Source of the DNA: Planctomycetota bacterium
Lineage (GTDB): Bacteria > Planctomycetota > J058 > JAJDCP01
Assembly: GCA_029260765.1 (NCBI GenBank)
Contig: JAJDCP010000063.1
Location: 1-64,000, forward strand
DNA length: 64,000 nt
Reading direction: 5' to 3'
The notes under the pieces were generated by a model. It worked only from the letters and a program-made list of their open reading frames with translations, ran no database searches and was not told the DNA's origin. Shown in pieces: positions 44,465 through 53,335 of this stretch. The number at the start of each line of letters is the position of its first letter. Position 1 is the first letter of the stretch. Position numbers and translations under genes: made by a program.

Positions 44465-44878
44465 ATGCATGTACCCAAGTGGATGGAGCTGATGCGCGAC
44501 GACAAGGCGTTTGCACGCCAGGTGACCGAGGCTGCCGTCAGGGCCCCCGACAGGCAGGCCTTTGTTGGGACTCTGGCCCGCCTGTGCACTGCGCGTGGTC
44601 TGCCCGGTGCTGAGCAGGAGCTCGCCCGGTACCTCTCCGCAGCGGGCGAGGAGGCGCGGGCCGGCGCGGTGCGTCCGCCCTCCGAGGCCGAGTGGGAACA
44701 GCTCGCCGAGGCCCTGGAGGGCGCGCAGAAGAAAGCGCGGGATCAGGCCTTCGCGGACTTCCTGCAGCATCAGGATCCCGACAGGCTCGCGGCGGCCCTG
44801 TCGTCCATCGGCGCGGAGCGCGGCGTGCAGATCACGGCGCAGGCTCTTGGCTGGGACGTCGCTTTCAGCGAACGCTGA
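44465..44878 (+). CDS. Small helical protein, operon A; immunity or accessory candidate
   Basis: 137 residues, GAGGAG before the ATG, 12 bases after the effector candidate. Entirely helical with Ala, Glu and Arg, no signal or membrane segment. Two halves look similar: AFVGTLARLCTARGLPGAEQELARYL and FADFLQHQDPDRLAAALSSIGAERG-type segments, reminiscent of Nif11-like repeats, but the match is weak. Position after a toxin-like gene suggests immunity protein or chaperone. Operon B has no counterpart. Confidence 0.6.
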   Translation: MHVPKWMELMRDDKAFARQVTEAAVRAPDRQAFVGTLARLCTARGLPGAEQELARYLSAAGEEARAGAVRPPSEAEWEQLAEALEGAQKKARDQAFADFLQHQDPDRLAAALSSIGAERGVQITAQALGWDVAFSER

Positions 44879-44904
44879 GCGGGGCGACGAGCGGCGCCGG
44901 AAAG

Positions 44905-45003
44905 CGCCCGCCTCGAGCTCGAGCAGATCGGCCTGGCCGAGAGTCTTGTCGCGCGGGTGCCCAGAATCACGAGCAGGCTCGAGACTCTCAGAATCTTCTA
45001 CTG
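44905..45003 (+). pseudogene. Possible 3' stump of a helical protein
   Basis: One frame reads LELEQIGLAESLVARVP and RITSRLETLRIFY before a TGA near 45,003. It looks like a real C terminus but has no start. Unidentified. Confidence 0.25.
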
Positions 45004-45079
45004 ACGCAGGGTACACTTCAGTGGGTGGAAGTCCCTATCTCTCCCTCCTGACGGGGGGCCTGCCACGTCCCGTAGCCGC

Positions 45080-45612
45080 CATGCGCGTCCTCGCTCGTGT
45101 GCAGGGCCTGCTCTTCGAGACACTCCAGGCTTCAGGGGCGGGCCGGACAGCAGCGAGCGCGGCCAGCAGGGTCTCTGCCTGCGTCTCGGTGACGTGCGGC
45201 GCAGACGGCGAGCTGTAGCGCTTGTGGCTGGTCGCCACCCCCAGCGTGGCACCCTGCGCCCGCACGACGACGGCGAGCCCGACCTGCAGGCCCCGTCCGA
45301 GCACCAGGTGCGAGGTTGTCAGAAGCTCGAGCAGAGGAGCCACGAAGATCGCGCAGCCGTCCGGCTTGCCCTGCTCCTTGGGCGCGTGGAAGCCCCGGTA
45401 ACCGCGAGGGAGCAGCTCTCTTCCAGACAGGCGAACAGCGCTGGCTCGACCTCTTGCAAGCAGAGCAGCGCATCGTCCCGCGCCGTGATCTTCGCCAGCA
45501 GGGCCGCCCGCCGCCCCTCGGACTCTAGCCACTGGGGATCGACGCCGCGGTGGGGGTCGGGCTTGATGCAGGCGTTGGCGAGGACGTTGTAGCTGGCGAC
45601 GGACAGGTTCAT
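45080..45612 (-). pseudogene. Endonuclease/exonuclease/phosphatase-family protein, frameshifted
   Basis: From ATG 45,612 the frame gives NLSVASYNVLANACIKPDP, RRAALLAKI and DALLCLQEVEPALF, the start of an EEP-fold enzyme with the catalytic Asn and Glu. Near 45,420 the frame shifts, and the next frame continues LPRGYRGFHAPKEQGKPDGC, AIFVAP and GVATSHKRY before degrading. The C-terminal SDH motif is absent. One frameshift plus 3' truncation means no product. Confidence 0.75.
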
Positions 45613-45687
45613 GCAGAGGCTCCCGAGAGTCTGTGATGATGCACTCCGTGGCAGCCCGGAGAATTGTCTGCCGCGAGAGGAGCCGTG

Positions 45688-45942
45688 ATGTTCTTGAAAT
45701 GGATCGTCTGCGACGTGCCCGACAAGCAGCGCAGCGCCCTCTCCGAGGCCCAGCAGCAATGGCAGTCGATCCAATGCGCGACGGGACTGGTGGCACAACT
45801 GGGCGGCTGGTTCCCCGCAGGACGCAGCGCTATCCCTAACCATGTGGAGACCGTGAACAGCCACCACCGGCCCTCTTTTCTTGCGGGTTTGCGATGCAAA
45901 GCTCCCCGAGAGTCTACCGCCTGCCCCCCTTCCTCGCTCTGA
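45688..45942 (+). pseudogene. DUF4937/YdbC-like protein, truncated
   Basis: ATG 45,688, with GAGAGGAG before it. It reads MFLKWIVCDVPDKQRSALSE, AQQQWQSIQCATGLVAQLGG and W, then departs into unrelated sequence. In the family, members continue for another 60-70 residues with an ILxxWRDxxAY motif that is missing here. Only the first 42 or so residues remain. Confidence 0.5.
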
Positions 45943-46094
45943 AGGACTCACTCAAGCGCGCCGAGGACGTCGGCCTGTCCGCGGCCGGGGTGCTGCTCGG
46001 GGGCCCCGCGAATGCTCCGGCTGCGAGCGCTCAAGAGCCTGCGACAGCAGCTCGAGCCGGAGGACTGGCGCGCACGTCCACCGCCAGGCCGAAG

Positions 46095-46200
46095 ACGGTG
46101 ATCCCTTATCCCGAATCCGACTCCCCCGCGATGGCCGAGCAGCGAGATCCGAGCTTCGAGACCCGTGGTCGGAAGACCGAGGCCCGAGGTCGCCTGCGGG
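46095..46200 (+). repeat. Hexamer tract plus ACCGAGGCCCG tail, copy 3
   Basis: ATCCCGAATCCGACTCCCCC followed by CGCGATGGCCGAG and GGAAGACCGAGGCCCGAGG. The complementary strand reads PRASVFRPRVSKLGSRC, clearly like copy 1. It lies just upstream of the large kinase gene. Confidence 0.65.
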
Positions 46201-46367
46201 CGTCGACTGTGTTCGGGGTCGGGTACAGAGCGTGATGTGAGCTTGGACCCTCGGGTTGCAAGGCCCGCACAAGCGCGTGACGGACAGCTGCGCGGTCTGG
46301 CTCACTGTGCTCGACAGTTCCTTGATCGCCGGTACCATGGACCCTGGGCGCGGCAGACGAGTTGGAA

Positions 46368-49300
46368 ATGGACAGCGACACCATCCTCAAGTACCTCCAG
46401 GATTCCATCGGCCCGGAGCCGGACTTGTCTCTGCGTGCGGCCTCGCAGACGCTTCGTCCGCCGGGCTTCGGCGCCGGGCATGGCCAACCGGGTGACCGCA
46501 CAGGCCTGAGCGGCTTCGAGGCCGTAGAGCTGATTGGCAAGGGCGGCATGGGGGAAGTCCTGAGCGCGCGCCAGCGCAGCCTCGATCGCCTGGTCGCCCT
46601 CAAGCGCTTGCTGCCGCCCCAGAGGCAGAGACCGGGGGCCGCGTCGCTCTTCCTCTCCGAAGCGCTGATCAATGGCCGGCTCGAGCACCCCAACATCGTC
46701 CCGGTGCACGACCTGGGCACGACGCCGGACGGCGAGTTGTTCCTGGCGATGAAGCTCGTCGAAGGCCGCTCCTGGCAGGATGCCCTGGGCAACGAGCCGG
46801 CCACTGACCTGGTGTACCACCTGGACATCCTCAAGCAGGTGTGCAACGCCGTCGCGTTCGCACACAGCCGCGGTGTCGTCCACAACGACCTCAAGCCGGC
46901 CAACGTCATGCTGGGCGCCTTCGGCGAAGTTCTGGTGATGGACTGGGGACTGGCCGTCGAGGTCGGCGCAGAGGCGCCGTCGCGCTTCCGCCACCGCAGC
47001 GCCATCGACAGGCTGTGCGGGACTCCCGCCTACGCGGCCCCCGAGCTGCTGACAGGGCGCGGCAGCGAGGTCGGGCCCTGGACTGACATCTACCTGTTGG
47101 GAGGTCTTCTGCACGCCGTCCTGACGGGCAGGCCGCCGCACCAAGGACGGGACCTTCTGGCGATGGTGCACTCCGCTCTTCAGGGCCAGGTCCGGTCCTT
47201 TGATGCCTCCGTGCCGGCCGAGCTACAGGCGCTCTGCTGCAGAGCCTTGGCCCTCGACCCGAAGGGACGGCAGACCTCGGTAGAGGACTTCAAGGCTGAG
47301 CTCGAGGCCTTCCTCCAGCATCGCGCGAGTCGAGCGCTCGGCGCCCGCTCCAAGAAGTGCCTGCAGGACTGCCAGGGGCTGCGCACGCAAGCTTCATCCG
47401 GAGAGGCCGCGCGCACTCGGCTCTATGGTGGGTTCGCCGAGGCGGTCGCAGGCTTCGGCCAGGCGCTCGCGCTGTGGCCGGAGAACCGCGAAGCGATCGA
47501 GGGCCTGCAACAGGCGCGTTCGCACTACGCAGAGGCGGCTCTTGCGCTGGGCGATCTCGGCCTGGCCGAGGCCCAACTTCCGGAGTTGGCTGGGGCCGAG
47601 GTAGCCAGCAGCTTACGGCTGGGCATCGCACGCGAGCGGTCGCGGCGCCGCGCTGAAGCCACCGCGCGCAGCCGGCTGAAGTGGGGCTCCGTGGCGGCGC
47701 TGTTGGCGGCGTTGCTCGGCCTCGGCAGCGGACTGTTCCTGGTCAGCGCCAAGAACCGCCAGATCGAGGCGACGAACCGTGATCTTCTCCGCGAGCAGCA
47801 ACTTGTCAGGGCGCAGAACCTGGAGATCGCGGCGCAGAACGCGGAGATCCTGGCGGAGCAGCAGCGGGTCGAACGCCAACGGGGCTACGCTCGGCGCCGA
47901 GGCGACATCGCCTCAGCAGCGCTGGAAGCGCTGGCTTCCCAGGTCCTGGTGGAGCTGGTCCAGGGCCTCGGCGACGAGCGGGCCCACCTGGTCGCGTCCA
48001 GGATCCTGCAGGTTGCCCTCGACGGCTGGGAACAGTTGAGAGAAGCCGCCCTCGAACAAGAAACGGTCTCGCGGGGCGCTGCGCAGGCCCAACTCCAGGT
48101 CGGGATCTTGCTGTTGCAGGTCCAGGGTGACGCCGCCGGCGCGCTTCGCCAGCTGCAAGGCGCCGAGAGCGTCCTGGTCACACTGGATGTCGAGGACCCG
48201 GAGGTGGCCTTCGACCTGGCGCGTCTGCGCGTCTCGCTCGGTGACGCATGGCGGACTCTAGGCCGGCTGCCGGAGGCGCGCACCGCCTACAATGCAGGGC
48301 TGGAGCTCGCCGCCCGAGAGCCTGCAGCCCGGGCCTCCTCCGCTGCGGGCCGCCTGCACGGGCTCTGTCTGGCGAGCCTGGCGGATGTCGTCGCCCTGCA
48401 GGGGGATCTCCCGGCTGCCGTCGCCGCCTACACCGAGGCGATCGCACTGATCGAGCAGACGGGCCCTCGCGGCGAGCCGGCGACGGACTTCAGCCTCGCC
48501 GTGTGTCTGGAGGATGCCGGCGGCCTCCACCATAGCCTGGGCCAGACGGAGCAGGCGCTGGCCTGCTACCGGCGCGCGGTCTCGTTGTTGGCTCGGCAAA
48601 AGAGCGACAGTGTGCGCTTCCTCCGAGCCCAGGCCGCGACGTTGGGCGGTCTCAGCCAAGTATTGGGCGAGACCGGGGGGCTGCAGGAGGCCCGCGGGCT
48701 GGCCGAACAGGCCGTAGCTCTGGCGCGCCGCTTGTTCGGGCTCGATCCTGCCTCCCTGACGGCGCGCGATGCCCTGGCGGCAAGCCTCAGCGGCCTCGCC
48801 GCCATCGTCGAGCAGCAAGGCGAGAGCGGGGCTGCCCGACACCTGATGGAGGAAGCGCTCGGGCTGCGCCGGGCGATGCTGCGGGCTGACCCGCGCAGCC
48901 TGGCCCAGGTCGAGGACCTCGGCCGGGAGCTGGCCCAGCTGTCGGTCTGGCTCGCCAGACACGGGGCCAGGGTCGAGGCCGACAGCCTTCTGGCCGATGC
49001 GATCGGATCCTACCGGCTCCTATGCGAGGCCGACAGCACGAACCTGGCCTACCGCCGTCTGCTCGGCAGTCTGTTGCAGGAGCGCGCCCAACGTTGGATC
49101 GACGTCCAGGGCTGGGCTGCGGCCGAGGCGAGCATCCGCGCCTCCCTCGCCCTGCACCAGGAACTGGTCGCGAGCGACGCCTCAGACATGAGATCCCAAC
49201 GCAGTCTTTGCGCGGCGCTGCACGGAGCGTCGCGCTTGGAGCTGGCGCAAGGCCACCTCGGAGCTAGCCGCGAGCGGCTCGAACAGTTCCTCGCCCGCCA

Positions 49301-50843
49301 GCGGGACCTGCTCTCCCGGGAGCCGGGCCAGCTTGAGAACGAGCGCGGTCTGGCGCTCGCTCTGCTGCAGAGCGCGCCGCTGCTGATCGAGCTCGGCGCC
49401 CTCGATGCGGCTGAGAAAGCTGCTGCCGAGGCCCTGGGCCGTGTCGAGGGCCTGTTGGCCCGCGATGCAAGCGACTTCAGCTTGCTCGAGGATCTCGGCA
49501 AAGCGTTGTTGACAGCCGCCCAGGTCGCATCGCAGCGCGAGCTCTGGCAGGCTGCTCTGGCTCGATTCGAGGAGGCGCGACAGGTCCTGCTCGAGTGCCT
49601 GCATGTGGCCGGAGAGAAGTCCGCCACACTGCTCGATCTCAGCCTGGCCTATTTCGGCACCGGGTCGGTCTATTGCCAGCTCGAGCAGCTGCAGGAAGCG
49701 GGGCCTGCGAGCGCCGCCAGCCTCGAGTTGCTCGGCCGGATCTTGGACCGGGACCCCAAGAGCGTGGAGGCGCGGCAGCTGGAGGTACAGGTTCTCGGTC
49801 TGGAGGGCACGATCGCCGCGGCACGTGGCGAGCCCTTCGCTGCGGAGAGTTGGTTCCGCAGACAGCTGGAGGCTGCTCGACCGCTGGCGGTCGGGATACC
49901 GGGGGGGCAGGACCTGCGGAACTTGTGGAGCGCGCTCCACAACCTTAGTGAGCAGCTCGAGGCGATGGGCGATCCCGAAGGCGCTCTGCCGCTGGCGGTA
50001 GAAGCACTGTCCCTGGCCCGGCTCCACGTCGCTCGCGACACGACCAACCTGCTCGTCGCCCGAGAGTTGATGATGTCGATCAAGATCACAAACCTCCTGC
50101 AGTTGGAGACCGAGAGTCTTGAGGCAGCCGCTGCCAGCGGCGCGGAGCTGCTCGAACGCGGCGCGCAGCTTTGCGCTCAGCTGCAGGAGGACACTCTGCT
50201 TGAGGCCCACAGGATCGCTTGCCTGGTGCAGGTCGCGCTGGTGCACGAGGCCCGAGGCGAGATCGCGTCGGCCCTGGCGCTGACGGAGCAGGCCGCCAGC
50301 CGCGCGCGGACCCTGCTTCGGCGCGCGCCTGGCTATGGCGAGGCGCTCGCTCCGATCCTGGAGCTGCCGGAGAGCTACCGCTTCACGGCCGCCCTGGGCG
50401 AGGGCGAGTTGGTAGCAGTCGATGAGGATGACTTCAGCGATCTGGCCGAGCTTCGTTTCTATCAGGGGCGCTGGGCTGAGGCCGTCGCCGCCTACGAGAG
50501 CGCGCTGGCCGGCGGCGTGATCTCCGACCCCGACCTGGTGCTGCGCGCGGCTCGCGCGGCCGCCCGGGCGCTGGCTCTCGCTGGCCCGTCGGAGGCAGAG
50601 CCGTTGCGCCGTCGCAGCCTGGCATGGCTGCGCATCTTCCTCGAATACAAGGACCACGAACAGTCGGTGATCGGCTCCAGACCCGAGGCCCAGGGTGACA
50701 CCTGGACAGCGGTCAGGCTGCGGCGCATCCCGGCCGACCGGGAGCGGGCCCGCCAGCATCCAGACCTTGAGGTGCTACGGGGCGAACCGGCCTTCCAGGC
50801 GCTGTTCGAGGAGCCCGCCGTCCAACCCGACGCGGACCCTTAG
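46368..50843 (+). CDS. Large membrane Ser/Thr protein kinase with TPR repeats
   Basis: 1491 residues from ATG 46,368; a TTG six bases before is in frame and no clear ribosome site is visible. Kinase domain about 50-315: GKGGMGEV, Lys79 in VALKR, HNDLKPANV with Asp174, DWG Asp192 and APE at 224-226, so it should be active. One transmembrane helix at about 439-460, then a coiled coil (IEAT...LEIAAQNAEIL) and about 900 residues of TPR. It has the same plan as the 1,510 gene. Its stop is convergent with the sigma54 activator, 91 bases away, and it lies between the two sigma54 operons. Phosphorylation of that activator is an attractive but unproven link. Confidence 0.88.
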   Translation: MDSDTILKYLQDSIGPEPDLSLRAASQTLRPPGFGAGHGQPGDRTGLSGFEAVELIGKGGMGEVLSARQRSLDRLVALKRLLPPQRQRPGAASLFLSEALINGRLEHPNIVPVHDLGTTPDGELFLAMKLVEGRSWQDALGNEPATDLVYHLDILKQVCNAVAFAHSRGVVHNDLKPANVMLGAFGEVLVMDWGLAVEVGAEAPSRFRHRSAIDRLCGTPAYAAPELLTGRGSEVGPWTDIYLLGGLLHAVLTGRPPHQGRDLLAMVHSALQGQVRSFDASVPAELQALCCRALALDPKGRQTSVEDFKAELEAFLQHRASRALGARSKKCLQDCQGLRTQASSGEAARTRLYGGFAEAVAGFGQALALWPENREAIEGLQQARSHYAEAALALGDLGLAEAQLPELAGAEVASSLRLGIARERSRRRAEATARSRLKWGSVAALLAALLGLGSGLFLVSAKNRQIEATNRDLLREQQLVRAQNLEIAAQNAEILAEQQRVERQRGYARRRGDIASAALEALASQVLVELVQGLGDERAHLVASRILQVALDGWEQLREAALEQETVSRGAAQAQLQVGILLLQVQGDAAGALRQLQGAESVLVTLDVEDPEVAFDLARLRVSLGDAWRTLGRLPEARTAYNAGLELAAREPAARASSAAGRLHGLCLASLADVVALQGDLPAAVAAYTEAIALIEQTGPRGEPATDFSLAVCLEDAGGLHHSLGQTEQALACYRRAVSLLARQKSDSVRFLRAQAATLGGLSQVLGETGGLQEARGLAEQAVALARRLFGLDPASLTARDALAASLSGLAAIVEQQGESGAARHLMEEALGLRRAMLRADPRSLAQVEDLGRELAQLSVWLARHGARVEADSLLADAIGSYRLLCEADSTNLAYRRLLGSLLQERAQRWIDVQGWAAAEASIRASLALHQELVASDASDMRSQRSLCAALHGASRLELAQGHLGASRERLEQFLARQRDLLSREPGQLENERGLALALLQSAPLLIELGALDAAEKAAAEALGRVEGLLARDASDFSLLEDLGKALLTAAQVASQRELWQAALARFEEARQVLLECLHVAGEKSATLLDLSLAYFGTGSVYCQLEQLQEAGPASAASLELLGRILDRDPKSVEARQLEVQVLGLEGTIAAARGEPFAAESWFRRQLEAARPLAVGIPGGQDLRNLWSALHNLSEQLEAMGDPEGALPLAVEALSLARLHVARDTTNLLVARELMMSIKITNLLQLETESLEAAAASGAELLERGAQLCAQLQEDTLLEAHRIACLVQVALVHEARGEIASALALTEQAASRARTLLRRAPGYGEALAPILELPESYRFTAALGEGELVAVDEDDFSDLAELRFYQGRWAEAVAAYESALAGGVISDPDLVLRAARAAARALALAGPSEAEPLRRRSLAWLRIFLEYKDHEQSVIGSRPEAQGDTWTAVRLRRIPADRERARQHPDLEVLRGEPAFQALFEEPAVQPDADP

Positions 50844-50934
50844 AGGCTGGTCACGAGTAGGCCCCCGCCGGCCGGAGGGAGCCCTGGACGATCTTCGCTG
50901 CTTCCCCTGGCCGCCGGGCCGTTTTTCCAGAAAC

Positions 50935-52431
50935 TCAACCTTCCTTGAACTGGTAGCCCTCCAGGCCGTGCCTTTTCAAAAGCTCGTGCAGCGAGGTCCG
51001 GTGCATATTCGCCTGCCGCGCTGCCTGCGAGACGTTGCCCTGGGCATCTCTCAGAACCTGCTCGCAGAAAGCCCGCTCCAGGGCGTGGATGGCCTCGCGG
51101 CAGGCCTGTTTCAGCTCCTTGCGGGTGCGCGGTGTGCTTGTGCTTATGCAGCTGGCTGCCGACCCAGCGCTGACCTCGGCTGGTAGATGTTCGGGGTTGA
51201 TCTTCGGCCCATCACCAAAGACCAGAGCCCGCCGCATCAGGTTCTCCAGCTCGCGCACGTTGCCTGGATAGCCATACTCGAGCAGCAGCTTGCGGGACGC
51301 TGGCGCGAGGGCCGGGGGGACCATGCCCATCGCTGCGGCATGCCTGCGCAAGAAGTGGTCGGCGAGCAGAAGGACGTCCTCGCCCCGCATGCACAGCGGC
51401 GGTACGTGGATGCTGATCACTCCGAGCCGGTAGAAGAGATCTTCCCGAAAACGCAGCTCGGCCACCAGCTCTCGCAGCGGCCGGTTTGTTGCCGAGACGA
51501 CGCGGACGTCGACGTGGTGCGAGCGGTCACTGCCGACGCGCTGGATCTCGCCTGACTGCAGAACGCGCAGCAGCCGAACCTGAGCCTGCAAGCTCAGCTC
51601 GCCGACCTCGTCGAGAAAGATGGTCCCGCCGTCGGCCGCAGCGAACTTGCCTGCACGGGCCCGCGCCCCGGTGAAGGCGCCCTTCTCATGTCCGAACAAC
51701 TCGGACTCGAGCAGAGACTCGGGAATCGCCCCGCAGTTCAGTGTGATCATGGGGCCGTCGCAGCGCTTGCTGCGCTGATGCACGGCGTGGGCCAGCAGCT
51801 CCTTGCCAGTTCCGGACTTGCCGAGGAACAACACCGGGACTTCTGTCGGTGCGACCTTGGCGACCTGATCGAGAACCTGCAGGAAGGCCGGGTGAGACCC
51901 GATCAGGGTCTCGCCGCCCTCTGGTTTGCGCAGCAGAGCCGCATCGCAGGCACGGCGCAGCTCGTTGTGCTCGAGGGCAGCCCGCAGGGCAGGCGCGATG
52001 CGAGCGGCAAAGGCCTCGAGCAACGCCTGATCAGAAGCGCGGAAGACCCCGACCTGGGAGCTGTTGACGAGGTAAAGCGCGGCCAACACGCGCCGTTCCT
52101 CCCTGACCGGTACGACCAGAACACTGAGCAGCTGAAGCCGCTGCACGCTCTCGAGGTGTTGGAAATCCTCGTGGGCGCGGGCATTCTCCAGCAGCAGGCT
52201 TTGGCCCTCCTCGATGGCGCGGGCCAGGATGCCATGGCTGACCTCGGGCGGTCCGCCCCGCGCGAGGTAGTGGTTGCCGAGGCTGGCGCCGTCTGGAGCC
52301 GCCAGGACCAGATGGCCCGCCTCTGCGCCGCTCAGGGCAATGGCTGCGTCCAGGGCTCGTTCGAGCAAGCTCTGCGCATCCCCCTGACAGGTGACATCAC
52401 AGATCTTGCGATACAGCGCGAGCTCGTCCAT
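50935..52431 (-). CDS. Sigma54-dependent activator, GAF-AAA-Fis
   Basis: 498 residues, GGAGG before the ATG. GAF domain about 20-160. AAA+ ATPase about 175-405: Walker A GKSGTGKE at 204-211, sigma54-contact loop GAFTGA at 251-256, Walker B TIFLDE near 270, and [20 protein letters not shown] Fis-type helix-turn-helix ends the protein ([23 protein letters not shown]). All residues needed to open a sigma54 promoter are present. No receiver domain; the GAF must sense a ligand or a kinase. Its own upstream DNA has a variant of the box found before both sigma54 promoters, making it the prime candidate regulator of operons A and B. Confidence 0.93.
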   Translation of the reverse strand: MDELALYRKICDVTCQGDAQSLLERALDAAIALSGAEAGHLVLAAPDGASLGNHYLARGGPPEVSHGILARAIEEGQSLLLENARAHEDFQHLESVQRLQLLSVLVVPVREERRVLAALYLVNSSQVGVFRASDQALLEAFAARIAPALRAALEHNELRRACDAALLRKPEGGETLIGSHPAFLQVLDQVAKVAPTEVPVLFLGKSGTGKELLAHAVHQRSKRCDGPMITLNCGAIPESLLESELFGHEKGAFTGARARAGKFAAADGGTIFLDEVGELSLQAQVRLLRVLQSGEIQRVGSDRSHHVDVRVVSATNRPLRELVAELRFREDLFYRLGVISIHVPPLCMRGEDVLLLADHFLRRHAAAMGMVPPALAPASRKLLLEYGYPGNVRELENLMRRALVFGDGPKINPEHLPAEVSAGSAASCISTSTPRTRKELKQACREAIHALERAFCEQVLRDAQGNVSQAARQANMHRTSLHELLKRHGLEGYQFKEG

Positions 52432-52523
52432 CCTGGCTCACCTCCTCAGTGTCTCTCTTGATCTTACACGCATCCGCCCCAAGACCGCCCGCCTGCGCCG
52501 GGACTCTGCCAGAGAATCCCGAC

Positions 52524-52547
52524 ACCTGTGAGGTCAGCCCGACAGGC
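52524..52547. promoter_or_regulatory. Variant activator box upstream of the activator gene
   Basis: ACCTGT-GA-GGTCAG-C-CCGACAGG: 20 of 24 bases match the operon A box, including the GGTCAG centre, but the left half reads TGTGA, not TGTCG, so symmetry is imperfect. It ends 93 bases from the activator ATG; autoregulation is likely. Confidence 0.55.
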
Positions 52548-52880
52548 TGTGCCTTGGGGGGGGCTGTAGACCGTCCGGAAGGCCGGCTCCATGAATGGCA
52601 CGCGGTCTGCTTCCGGTGTCTCAACATCGGATGGGAGCCGCCTGCGCGCCTGTCCTTAGCCTGGGAGGTTGCCCCTGTGTCCGCGGAGATGACGAACAAG
52701 ATCAATAGATTGCCGCTGCAGCTCACCAACTTGCGAGCAAGGGCCCAGACCCTCAGCCGGATCAGGGCGGGAGTCGAGACACAAGTCTGCCCGTTGCTCA
52801 GCTTCTACACCATGAGCCACCAGGAGAATGCTGGCAACTACAGGAAGAGTGGGACAGGGCAAGTAGTCCCGTGGGCTGCA

Positions 52881-52913
52881 TCCAACAGACCCGCGCGGCG
52901 CGGGTCTGTTGGA
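52881..52913. repeat. Perfect 33-base palindrome
   Basis: Arms TCCAACAGACCCGCGC and GCGCGGGTCTGTTGGA are exact inverted copies around a single G. Possible REP element, terminator or protein site. No T-run follows. Confidence 0.8.
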
Positions 52914-52929
52914 GCGATGCGCTGACAGG

Positions 52930-52947
52930 TGTCGTCGCTGCCCGACA
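52930..52947. promoter_or_regulatory. Inverted-repeat activator site, operon B
   Basis: TGTCG, seven bases, then CCGACA: same half-sites and spacing as in operon A, with a different centre. It ends 50 bases before the -24 element. Confidence 0.6.
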
Positions 52948-52997
52948 CTCCCCCAGCTTTGAACGCGCGTCGCCGGGCGCGCGGTCGTCGTCCGTTC

Positions 52998-53013
52998 TTG
53001 GCACGCGTATTGC
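52998..53013 (+). promoter_or_regulatory. Sigma54 (-24/-12) promoter, operon B
   Basis: TTGGCAC-GCGTA-TTGC is a full consensus match (GG at 53,000, GC at 53,012). It lies 34 bases before the ATG at 53,047. Confidence 0.85.
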
Positions 53014-53046
53014 GATCCCTACGACGAACGCCGTCGAGGGACTCTG

Positions 53047-53322
53047 ATGCCGAACCTGATGCCGCTTATTCATGTGAGCTTGGACGAGATCTACAGCGGA
53101 CTGACGCTGAGGACGGGGCGCACGAACAAGATCGTGGTCACGAAGCCGCGGCAGCGTCTCCGCTTCGTCGATCCCTGGGGAGAGCCAGTGACGGGGCGGA
53201 AGGTCGAGCTGGTCAAGGCCGACGCGACGCTCCGCGAGGAGAGCTGCGACACCGACGGCTGGCTCGAGCTGCCCACTTGCTCGGAGTTGGGGGACGATTT
53301 CGGCCTGGTCCTGGACTGGTAG
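53047..53322 (+). CDS. Single Ig/CNA-B-like domain protein, operon B
   Basis: 91 residues, GAGGG before the ATG. After a short lead (IHVSLDEIYSGLTLRTG) the segment RLRFVDPWGEPVTGRKVELV, ending DTDGWLELP, is the same kind of beta unit as in the 41,812 gene (compare FDAFGSVPLRNL and DTD-type turns). No signal peptide. It begins 33 bases after the sigma54 promoter and ends 13 bases before the large protein. Probably an adaptor or spike-tip domain for it. Confidence 0.7.
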   Translation: MPNLMPLIHVSLDEIYSGLTLRTGRTNKIVVTKPRQRLRFVDPWGEPVTGRKVELVKADATLREESCDTDGWLELPTCSELGDDFGLVLDW

Positions 53323-53335
53323 AGGAGGACGACCG

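Larger units (their letters stand above)
52432..52997. other. Control region between the activator and operon B
   Basis: 566 bases, no convincing gene. It holds two boxes related to the operon A site, a perfect 33-base palindrome and, at its right end, the sigma54 promoter. A readable phrase (HEWHAVCF, NIGWEPP) near 52,600 may be a faint relic of the repeat at 38,961. Confidence 0.55.

Noticed and set aside
44893..44908. Terminator after operon A
   Set aside because: The stem GGCGC/GCGCC is only five pairs and no T-run follows.
50905..50935. Terminator between the kinase and the activator
   Set aside because: A short GC stem before TTTTT is present, but pairing is only about four bases; too weak to annotate.
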